A stretch of DNA of 19,270 nt from FEN-1297 sp046704255 (GTDB lineage Bacteria > Bacteroidota > Ignavibacteria > Ignavibacteriales > Ignavibacteriaceae): assembly GCA_046704255.1 (NCBI GenBank), contig JBJKSH010000069.1, positions 1-19,270 of the forward strand, given 5' to 3'. Positions 12,828 through 19,270 of this stretch are shown piece by piece. Positions within the stretch are counted from its first letter, which is position 1. Every line of letters begins with the position of its first letter. The notes below the pieces were generated by a model. The model was given only the letters and a program-made list of their open reading frames with translations. It was not told the DNA's origin and ran no database searches. The position numbers and the translations under genes were made by a program.

Positions 12828-14996
12828 TTAAAATAAAAATTCCAGGCTTAACGAATAATTTCTAATCGGTGCAAGGTTCCCTATTAGCTCAACATAATTA
12901 TAATTAAAGACATTATTAATATTTAGAAAAATTTTTGCGGGCAGATTCATCAAATTTAATTTGTAACCGGCTCTTAGATCTATCACTTTTATATCGGTTC
13001 GTTTTCTCCCGTCTTTTACAACCCCAAGAGTTACCAGTTCAAAATCCATTTCTTCAACTCTGCTTGAATAACGGTAATCGGCACCCAAATCGAAGTTTGA
13101 AAAATAATAATCAAGGCTGGCAAATGCCATATTGCGCGGCCTGTACTTAAGTGCGGTATTCTGCTGAAGATCCCTTGCCCGCAGGTATGTGTAGTTTAAC
13201 GAAAGCTTCAGACTGTTTTTAAAGAAAGTATAATTAGAATTAAATTCAAATCCTTGAATTCTTGCGCGGGTAACATTCTGGAATTTAACAAGTCCGTCAG
13301 CAGGGTCTACACCCGGTTCAATAAAATTATAAAATTCATTTTGAAAAATTGCTGCATCAAGATCGATATAGTTAGTTACCTGGTAATTTATTCCTGCTTC
13401 TGCAGTCCAGTTGGTTTCCGGTTTAAGGTTAGGATTAGGAGTTATTGTTATACCGCTTGCACTTGTTGACGTATAAGCTTCGGCAAGCGTAGGCGCTCTA
13501 AAACCGGTACCGAATGAAGAGCGCAAAGCTATCTTATCGGAAAGTTCGTAATTTAATCCAAGCTTTGGGGAAAGTGCACTAACGCCTATTTTATTGGCAA
13601 GCCTGCTGTAGTCGTATCTTATTCCCGTAGAAATTGAGAGAGGAAAATTAAAATTGTAATCAAGTTGAGAATAGATTCCATATCCGTAGGAAGATTTATC
13701 GCTAAAAATGTTAGATGTAACCTTATCGGTTGTACCTTCAATGCCGGAGACAAGAATAAGATTATCCGCCAGGTTTGCGTTTGCCTGAAGTTCCATCCTG
13801 AATAAATTCGAAAGAGAAGAATCGTACGAAGCAGTTTGATCCCACCAGTCCGTTCTATAATAACTAGCCCTAATATTTATAAAAAGATTGTTATTTAAAA
13901 TATCTTTATAAATAGAACCAAACATATATCTATCGGAATTAACTCTTTGACCCTCATCGGCGGCGGGAGGCAAAAGAGCATGCCTTGAATCTCTCCAGTA
14001 TAAAAAGTTACCGGAAACCTGGTTTAATCCGTTAACAAAAAAAGTTAAAGATGATGATGGAGAAAAATTATATAATCCTTTAAAGTAACCGATATATCGC
14101 GAATAAAATCCGCTTTGCTTGTAACCCATATCGGAAAGCCTTGTTAGTGAAACCGAATATCCAAAATTTCCAATCCTGTCCGAGTGTGCTGCCGTAAGCC
14201 CGGTAAAAGTCCTCAGTTCATTTGACCAATTCCAGAGCGAATAGTAAGGTTTATCATACGCTCCGGCATCAGCTTTAATATAGGTTATAGGTTTTTTACT
14301 TATTCCTTTGGTTATAACATTTACCACTCCGCCGATTGCCGAAGAACCGTAAAGTGCACTAGCTGCACCCTTAATAACTTCTACTCTTTGAATTTCAGAC
14401 ACCGGGATAATTTCCCAAATTATTTCGCCCGTATCACCGGTGTAATAAGGAATGCCGTCAATCTCCAGCAGAACCCGTGTGCCCGCTCCCCTGCTGTACC
14501 CGCTTGAGCCTCTAATACTTATCTGATCATCAACCATATTAACGCCGGGTACAAACCGCATTGCATCCTGCAAATTTGTAATATCTCTTTTATCCAGTTG
14601 ACTTGAGGTAACAATATCAGCACTAACAGGCAACCGGGAAATTTTTTGCGCATATTTGCTAGCCGTAACTACAACCTGCTGAGATTCAATTATGGCTTGT
14701 TTTAAAACAATATTTAAAGAAAGAGATTTATTTGAAATTAATCGCTCGGGAAGAATTTTACTTTGAAAACCGATGCTGGAAAATTCAAGTGTATAATTTC
14801 CGGGTTTAAGATTTTTAATTAAAAAATTTCCTTTTAGGTTAGTTGCCGCACCGTAACCGGTTCCTTTAATTAAAACATTTACTCCGGGAAGAGGATTACC
14901 GGTTGTATCGGTTACTGATCCGCCAATGTTGTATAGCTGGCCAAATGCGGTTAAATTATAAAATAATAAATAAGCTGTAATAAGAATTTTTTTCAT
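12828..14996 (-). CDS. TonB-dependent outer-membrane receptor
   Basis: The product is 722 residues with a signal peptide (MKKILITAYLLFYNLTAFG). Residues 22-100 are a carboxypeptidase-regulatory-like domain (GGSVTDTTGNPLPGVNVLIKG), the usual N-terminal add-on of Bacteroidota-type receptors. A TonB-box-like QQVVVTASK (106-114) follows. The plug domain (about 120-230) includes IRGSSGYSRGAGTRVLLEIDG and VEVIKGAASALYGSSAIGG. The rest is a 22-strand-type beta-barrel ending in Phe (SLSLEFLF), as needed for outer-membrane insertion. It imports a substrate using TonB/ExbBD energy; the cargo cannot be read from the sequence, though the plug resembles BtuB/CirA-like siderophore or cobalamin receptors. 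Its start is 13 nt after the lipoprotein gene, so the two probably form one uptake unit. Confidence 0.93.
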   Translation of the reverse strand: MKKILITAYLLFYNLTAFGQLYNIGGSVTDTTGNPLPGVNVLIKGTGYGAATNLKGNFLIKNLKPGNYTLEFSSIGFQSKILPERLISNKSLSLNIVLKQAIIESQQVVVTASKYAQKISRLPVSADIVTSSQLDKRDITNLQDAMRFVPGVNMVDDQISIRGSSGYSRGAGTRVLLEIDGIPYYTGDTGEIIWEIIPVSEIQRVEVIKGAASALYGSSAIGGVVNVITKGISKKPITYIKADAGAYDKPYYSLWNWSNELRTFTGLTAAHSDRIGNFGYSVSLTRLSDMGYKQSGFYSRYIGYFKGLYNFSPSSSLTFFVNGLNQVSGNFLYWRDSRHALLPPAADEGQRVNSDRYMFGSIYKDILNNNLFINIRASYYRTDWWDQTASYDSSLSNLFRMELQANANLADNLILVSGIEGTTDKVTSNIFSDKSSYGYGIYSQLDYNFNFPLSISTGIRYDYSRLANKIGVSALSPKLGLNYELSDKIALRSSFGTGFRAPTLAEAYTSTSASGITITPNPNLKPETNWTAEAGINYQVTNYIDLDAAIFQNEFYNFIEPGVDPADGLVKFQNVTRARIQGFEFNSNYTFFKNSLKLSLNYTYLRARDLQQNTALKYRPRNMAFASLDYYFSNFDLGADYRYSSRVEEMDFELVTLGVVKDGRKRTDIKVIDLRAGYKLNLMNLPAKIFLNINNVFNYNYVELIGNLAPIRNYSLSLEFLF

Positions 14997-15009
14997 TTAT
15001 ATTTTCTTT

Positions 15010-15525
15010 TCATTCCGGTGGTTGCGGAGGCGGATTGTCAAAATCGCATTTAATATTAATATTGTTGACCATTGTATTATCCGGTATATTTAATTTACCT
15101 GGAGTTGTTGTATCGTTATTCGAAAAGTAAATCCCAACTATATGCCAGTCGGCTCTATTTAAAGATAATACAGTCTTATATGATTGAGCAACAGCAACAT
15201 AAGAATATATTCCGGCTGAAATCGGGACATATCCCGTATCTTGGAAGGTAGAAAAGTTAATCTCTTTAATTCCGTTCGGCAGCGGATGGCTTATATATCC
15301 CACATTAAATACATTAAATGAAGCAGAAGAAGTTAAAGGATTTTTGAATACGACAAGTAAAGTCCATTTAACACTATCCGGCCAGGCACCTATAAAAGAA
15401 ATATTTCCGCTGAACCCTGCTTTTTGCTGTTCTTCCTGAAGTGTGGCAGGTACTATGCCGTGGTCGCAGCCGAAAATAAAAATTAACGGAAGAATTACTA
15501 AAGTGTATTTTAAAAATTTTTTCAA
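15010..15525 (-). CDS. Small lipoprotein of unknown function, partner of the TonB receptor
   Basis: The product is 171 residues. The only possible start is TTG (15523-15525), because a stop codon directly precedes it in frame; no ribosome-binding site is visible. A signal peptide ends in a lipobox (FIFGC, Cys20) for signal peptidase II, so the mature protein is lipid-anchored and starts CDHG. The mature part is rich in beta-strand pattern and aromatic residues (GNISFIGAWPDSVKWTLLV, WHIVGIYFSN) and ends in an acidic-proline tail (CDFDNPPPQPPE), consistent with a small beta-sandwich. Its position 13 nt before the receptor start suggests a surface or periplasmic accessory to the receptor, perhaps in substrate capture. 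I do not recognise a named family. Confidence 0.85.
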   Translation of the reverse strand: MKKFLKYTLVILPLIFIFGCDHGIVPATLQEEQQKAGFSGNISFIGAWPDSVKWTLLVVFKNPLTSSASFNVFNVGYISHPLPNGIKEINFSTFQDTGYVPISAGIYSYVAVAQSYKTVLSLNRADWHIVGIYFSNNDTTTPGKLNIPDNTMVNNINIKCDFDNPPPQPPE

Positions 15526-15552
15526 TTAAAATATTCAGATATTGAAAATCTT

Positions 15553-16548
15553 TTAAACAATTTTGCCGATTACAATTGCCGGTTCATTCATACGTGCCGA
15601 AAGTTCAACAGCTTTTTCAACATCATCTTTATTTATAACTGCAGCCAAACCTATACCTAAGTTAAATACTTTTCTCATTTCATCAATTTTAATTTTGCCT
15701 GTTTCCTGAATGAGTTTAAATATTGAAGAAATTTCCCACGCATCCCAATCAATTTTTAACATAAGACCATCAGGTAAAATTCTTATTGTATTACCTATTA
15801 TACCGCCGCCTGTAATATGAGAGAAACCTTTAACATCCATATTTGTTTTTAATATATTGATTAATTTCAAATACGGCTTATGAATTTTTAAAAGTTCCTC
15901 CCCTAATGTACCGGTTAACCCTTCCGGTTTGTCTGATAATTTAAAATTTTCCAGCAAAACTTTTCGCGCAAGAGAATAACCGTTAGTGTGCAACCCGTTT
16001 GAAGAAAATCCGATTAGTAAATTTCCCTTTTCAATTTTACTCCCATTAATTATTTTTGATTTTTCAACAATGCCTACAATTGTACCGGAAATATCATACT
16101 CATCATTATAATACATCCCCGGCATTTCCGCAGTTTCTCCTCCTATTAATGCACAACCATTGTCTTTACAGGCTGCCGAAAAGCCTTCAATTATTTTTGC
16201 AGCTTTATCAGGATTTAACTTTCCGAACGCAAGATAATCTAAAAAGTATAAAGGTTCGGCACCGCAAACAGCAATATCGTTTACACAATGATTTACCAGG
16301 TCCTGCCCAACTGTATCGTGTTTATTAAGTGCAAAAGCTATTTTTAATTTTGTGCCTACGCCGTCAACACTAGATACCATAACAGGATTTTTATACTTGT
16401 TCAAATCTATTTCATAAAATCCGCCGAATAATCCAATATCGGATAATACATTTTTATTGAATGTTGATTTTGCAAAGTCTTTTATTTTTTTTACGGTCAT
16501 ATCTCCGGCTTCTATATCAACACCGGCATCTTTATAAGTATTATCCAA
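15553..16548 (-). CDS. purM: Phosphoribosylformylglycinamidine cyclo-ligase (AIR synthetase) PurM
   Basis: This cytoplasmic enzyme makes 5-aminoimidazole ribonucleotide from FGAM using ATP, step five of de novo purine synthesis. Conserved blocks are present: YKDAGVDIEAGD near the N-terminus, SSVDGVGTKL, DLVNHCVNDI, ALIGGETAEMPGMY, GLHTNGYSLAR and HITGGGIIGN. The length of 331 residues is close to the bacterial norm. The start is a TTG at 16546-16548, with GGAG 6 nt upstream. A second TTG two codons earlier (16552-16554) directly abuts the GGAG and is less likely. It is the first gene of the minus-strand run, 27 nt before the lipoprotein gene, and is divergent from the cytochrome gene. No other purine gene is visible, so it is separated from any pur cluster. 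Confidence 0.96.
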   Translation of the reverse strand: MDNTYKDAGVDIEAGDMTVKKIKDFAKSTFNKNVLSDIGLFGGFYEIDLNKYKNPVMVSSVDGVGTKLKIAFALNKHDTVGQDLVNHCVNDIAVCGAEPLYFLDYLAFGKLNPDKAAKIIEGFSAACKDNGCALIGGETAEMPGMYYNDEYDISGTIVGIVEKSKIINGSKIEKGNLLIGFSSNGLHTNGYSLARKVLLENFKLSDKPEGLTGTLGEELLKIHKPYLKLINILKTNMDVKGFSHITGGGIIGNTIRILPDGLMLKIDWDAWEISSIFKLIQETGKIKIDEMRKVFNLGIGLAAVINKDDVEKAVELSARMNEPAIVIGKIV

Positions 16549-16554
16549 ACACAA

Positions 16555-16558
16555 CTCC
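16555..16558 (-). promoter_or_regulatory. Shine-Dalgarno GGAG deciding the purM TTG start
   Basis: GGAG on the minus strand is 6 nt from the TTG at 16546-16548 and directly abuts the earlier TTG. The spacing favours the downstream TTG. Confidence 0.6.
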
Positions 16559-16948
16559 AGTATATTTATATCAAAAAATATTATTATTAAAAGTTAAACA
16601 AAATTTACCACTAAATGGAAAATATAACAAAGAAATATTATTACCATTCGTGTATGAACCATTCATTCCATTTTTCCAGCTATCCACTAAGACAATGCTG
16701 GATTTTATTAAGACTACCAATATAAGTTATCACATGAATTGTTGGATAAAAAATAATTATTGAAATCTTTAACTTTCAAAATTTACAAATGGAACATCTT
16801 GTTGATTTATAAAACAACATTTTCAAATTATCTCAACTCTGGTAAAATAGTGTTTAATATTCTTATAAACTGGAAACTATACTTATAAATACTAATAATT
16901 TTTCTTAATATTTGGTAAACCTTAACACTGAACATTTCGGTACATTAT

Positions 16949-16962
16949 TTGATTGATATCAC
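16949..16962. promoter_or_regulatory. FNR/CRP-family-like operator
   Basis: The sequence is TTGAT-TGAT-ATCAC, which matches the FNR/DNR consensus TTGAT-N4-ATCAA at nine of ten defined positions. Its centre is 40 nt upstream of the cytochrome ATG. Regulation of a respiratory cytochrome by oxygen or another electron-acceptor signal would make sense, but AT-rich DNA gives chance hits. Confidence 0.35.
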
Positions 16963-16989
16963 CCGTATATTAACAAATTAATTTACGGG
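16962..16989 (+). promoter_or_regulatory. Hairpin overlapping the ribosome-binding site of the cytochrome gene
   Basis: CCCGTA-T-ATTAA pairs with TTAAT-T-TACGGG around a CAAA loop: 11 base pairs with one T-T mismatch. The 3' arm includes GGG of the only Shine-Dalgarno candidate (GGGG, 16987-16990), 5 nt before the ATG at 16996. As RNA it would hide the ribosome site; as DNA it is a dyad that could be an operator. Confidence 0.5.
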
Positions 16990-16995
16990 GATCTT

Positions 16996-19270
16996 ATGTT
17001 TAAATTTAAGTTACTAATAACAATTTCAATTGTTGGTGCAATGTCTTTAATTCTAAATTCATACGCACAAACAGCAAAAATAAAAACATTACCAATATCG
17101 CCGCGGCAATTAACCTTGCCGATAGTTGGTAATTACCCTGCCGGTTCTAATCCGGTATATAGCGGCAATCATGTGGTTGCCAAGGATATGCCTGTGTATT
17201 TAACTGCCGATACTACAGGCGGTGTTAATTCATTTTCCTGGTCGTTTTATTTAAAACCTGCAGGTTCATTTGCAGCTTTTAACAGTGCATCAGATCAGGA
17301 AGTTAAATTTACACCTGACTTGACAGGCTGGTATGCAGTAAAATTAACTGTTAACGGCGGAAGTTCAGACATTGATAGTTTTTATGTAAGCACATATCTG
17401 GGCTCTCCGGCTTCTACAATGTGCGATCCTTGCCATAAATCTTATCCCGGCATGGAAAAATATGAAGGATGGGTAAAAACCCCGCACGCTAATATTTTTA
17501 GAGAAGGTATTACCGGTCAACTAGAAACTTCAAATGTAAATAATATGCTAATGGGGACTTACTCAGGAAACTGCTTTAAATGCCATACCACTGGCTGGGA
17601 TCAAAATGCAGATAATGGCAACTTTGGATATTTGGCCCATCAAAGCGGGTACGATACAACCTGGTATAAAACATTTACAAAATCCGGCGGTAGTTATCTA
17701 ATCCCTACAAATGATCAAACAGCCTGGAATTTATTAAATTCCAGTAAATATAATAGTGCACTTAATACTTCTAATATAGGATGCGAAAGCTGCCATGGCC
17801 CGGCTTATGGCCACTTGTACAGTTTTGGAGCCATAAAAGAAAGTGCCTCACTTAATGCAGGCGTTTGTTTACAATGCCACGATGCACCTACTCATCATAC
17901 AATAGGAACATATTATGTCAATTCAGTACATTATAAGTTCCCGGATGGTGAACATACTGCAAGAAGTTCCTGCTTCCCATGCCATAGCGGTGCAGCTTAT
18001 GTTAAATACGTTGACAACCCGACGAATCCAGGTTATACTAATAGCGACGGTGATGTACCGATTAGCTGCCAGGTTTGCCATGATCCTCATAATTCAACTA
18101 ACCTTGGATTGAGAATTGCGAGCAATATAACTTTGCTTAACGGGTACCAGGTAACTAAAGGCGGAAACGGGCAAATGTGTATGAGATGCCATCAAGCCCG
18201 TCATGTCGGAAATACTTCTATTACCGATAAGGCTCCATACTACGGCTTCTTTAGTCATTTTGAACCAATGGCACCTCAAACAGATATGCTGTTCGGACAA
18301 AATGCTTACGAATTCGGAGATTCCACATTAGCCGGCTTAAGTACTCATGCAAACGTACCGGATGCGTGCGTTACCTGCCATATGGCTAATATAGGAACCG
18401 GAAACAGCCCGAGCCACCAATGGGGCATGATTGATACAACCGGCGGAACTCCACATGACTTGGTAGGAGGATGTGTAAACTGCCATGGAAATATTACTTC
18501 CTTCGATGATATTAAAGCTAGTTCCGACTGGGACGGCAACGGTAGAGTTGAAGGCGTACAAACAGAGATTAAAGGAATGTTAAATGAGCTGGGTTCTCTT
18601 TTACCAAAAGATAATACAGGTGCAGTTATAACATCGTTATCAAATCATGCAGATTCTATGGCCGTTGCAAACAAACCTTATATAGTAAAGGGAATATATA
18701 CATACGAGTTTGTATTACTTGACGGAAGTTACGGAGTGCATAACGCCAAATATACTGTTGCAATTTTGCAGGATGCATTAAGAAGCCTCGGTTACACTGT
18801 TCCGGTAGAGCTTACTTCATTCCAGGCAGCACAAAGTAATAACCGCGTTACGTTAACCTGGGAAACTGCTACCGAAACCAATAATAAGGGATTTGAAGTT
18901 CAGAAAAAAATTGGAAGTACGTGGACTGAAATCGGCTTTGTTAACGGCAAAGTTAATTCAACTCAAATTACTCAATATTCGTTTGAGGATAAATTAACCT
19001 ATGCAGATAACGGTACAATTTCCTATAGGCTTAAACAAATTGATTTGAACGGAACATCACAATACTCAAAGGTTGTAGAAGTATCTGTAGTTTCCGGGCC
19101 TAAAGAATATTCTTTATCCCAAAACTATCCAAACCCGTTTAATCCATCAACAACAATCAATTATGCTTTGCCTTATGCAAGTAATGTTAAAATTGTTGTT
19201 TACAATATAACCGGAGCTGTTGTAAAAGTTATGGTTAACGGAATGCAAAATGCCGGTGAGCATCAGATAG
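16996..19270 (+). CDS. T9SS-secreted nine-heme c-type cytochrome (3' end beyond window)
   Basis: The frame is open for 758 codons from an ATG with GGGG 5 nt upstream, and runs off the right edge. A signal peptide (residues 1-24, cleavage near SYA/QT) routes it to the periplasm. Residues about 42-135 look like a PKD/Ig-like domain. Nine CxxCH heme sites follow, at C143, C193, C263, C291, C326, C358, C395, C458 and C493. The context resembles cytochrome c554-type multiheme proteins: GWVKTPHA (159-165), CESCHGPAYGH, CQVCHDPH, CVTCHMA, and a tail DGSYGVHNAKY (576-586). An acidic DWDGNGRVEG (511-520) may bind Ca. An FN3-like linker (from VPVELTSF, 602) and a T9SS sorting domain (from about 706, LSQNYPNPFNPSTT) follow; only the last 20 or so residues of that domain are missing. 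It probably carries electrons at the cell surface, for instance to metals or partner cells. Alternatives are a surface nitrogen- or sulfur-compound reductase. Confidence 0.93.
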   Translation, partial: MFKFKLLITISIVGAMSLILNSYAQTAKIKTLPISPRQLTLPIVGNYPAGSNPVYSGNHVVAKDMPVYLTADTTGGVNSFSWSFYLKPAGSFAAFNSASDQEVKFTPDLTGWYAVKLTVNGGSSDIDSFYVSTYLGSPASTMCDPCHKSYPGMEKYEGWVKTPHANIFREGITGQLETSNVNNMLMGTYSGNCFKCHTTGWDQNADNGNFGYLAHQSGYDTTWYKTFTKSGGSYLIPTNDQTAWNLLNSSKYNSALNTSNIGCESCHGPAYGHLYSFGAIKESASLNAGVCLQCHDAPTHHTIGTYYVNSVHYKFPDGEHTARSSCFPCHSGAAYVKYVDNPTNPGYTNSDGDVPISCQVCHDPHNSTNLGLRIASNITLLNGYQVTKGGNGQMCMRCHQARHVGNTSITDKAPYYGFFSHFEPMAPQTDMLFGQNAYEFGDSTLAGLSTHANVPDACVTCHMANIGTGNSPSHQWGMIDTTGGTPHDLVGGCVNCHGNITSFDDIKASSDWDGNGRVEGVQTEIKGMLNELGSLLPKDNTGAVITSLSNHADSMAVANKPYIVKGIYTYEFVLLDGSYGVHNAKYTVAILQDALRSLGYTVPVELTSFQAAQSNNRVTLTWETATETNNKGFEVQKKIGSTWTEIGFVNGKVNSTQITQYSFEDKLTYADNGTISYRLKQIDLNGTSQYSKVVEVSVVSGPKEYSLSQNYPNPFNPSTTINYALPYASNVKIVVYNITGAVVKVMVNGMQNAGEHQI

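Larger units (their letters stand above)
16549..16995. other. Divergent intergenic region between purM and the cytochrome gene
   Basis: These 447 nt are AT-rich and stop-dense with no supported gene. The left edge has the purM ribosome site. A direct repeat CTTATAAA occurs at 16862-16869 and 16882-16889, 20 nt apart. The right end holds an FNR/CRP-like palindrome (16949-16962) and an RBS-covering hairpin (16962-16989). I could not identify a purine riboswitch or a confident promoter for purM. Confidence 0.6.

Noticed and set aside
12770..12850. AT-rich stem TTTAAC/GTTAAA after the TonB-receptor stop as a terminator
   Set aside because: The stem is only 6 bp and AT-rich with no clean T-tract; too weak to call.
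16461..16763. Plus-strand open frame overlapping the purM 5' end
   Set aside because: It is low-complexity Leu/Tyr-rich, half of it is antisense to purM, and there is no Shine-Dalgarno.
16555..16860. Purine riboswitch upstream of purM
   Set aside because: I could not find the conserved junction and loop sequences of a purine aptamer in the reverse complement; a covariance search (Rfam) would be decisive.

Overview
The window is AT-rich and looks like a member of the Ignavibacteria (Bacteroidota/Chlorobiota group). The main evidence is four proteins that end in type IX secretion (T9SS) sorting domains of the form LSQNYPNPFNPxTTI. A TonB-dependent receptor with an N-terminal carboxypeptidase-like domain, frequent TTG starts and weak Shine-Dalgarno sites fit that placement. 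This is inferred from protein style alone; no rRNA gene is present.

Layout. Positions 1-4629 (+) hold two T9SS cargo genes in tandem: a 5'-truncated Asp-box (BNR/sortilin-like) beta-propeller protein and an LVIVD-repeat beta-propeller protein. A 474-nt gap follows with a heptamer tandem repeat and a start-less open frame. At 5104-5739 (-) is a secreted papain-like (C39/AvrRpt2-type) protein that appears to lack its catalytic His. It is divergent from a second Asp-box propeller T9SS gene (5883-8849, +), whose C-terminal linker carries an in-frame GC-rich palindromic element. A bidirectional hairpin terminator (8861-8886) separates this gene from a long co-directional minus-strand run.

The run, in transcription order, is purM (TTG start), a small lipoprotein, a TonB-dependent receptor, a TatD nuclease fused to a radical-SAM domain, a PBP4-type D-Ala-D-Ala carboxypeptidase (dacB) and prmA. 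It mixes purine synthesis, envelope uptake, cell-wall trimming and ribosomal-protein methylation. dacB and prmA are almost certainly translationally coupled. The 165-nt gap before dacB contains a second, different heptamer repeat and may start a separate transcript.

The right end (16996 to beyond 19270, +) is divergent from purM. It encodes a secreted nine-heme c-type cytochrome with an Ig/PKD-like N-terminal domain, an FN3-like linker and a T9SS sorting domain. Its upstream region has an FNR/CRP-like palindrome and, directly next to it, an 11-bp hairpin covering the ribosome-binding site. This cytochrome and its leader are the most interesting part of the window. They suggest a cytochrome carried by T9SS to the cell surface, where it could pass electrons to extracellular acceptors under anaerobic control. 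That role is inference.
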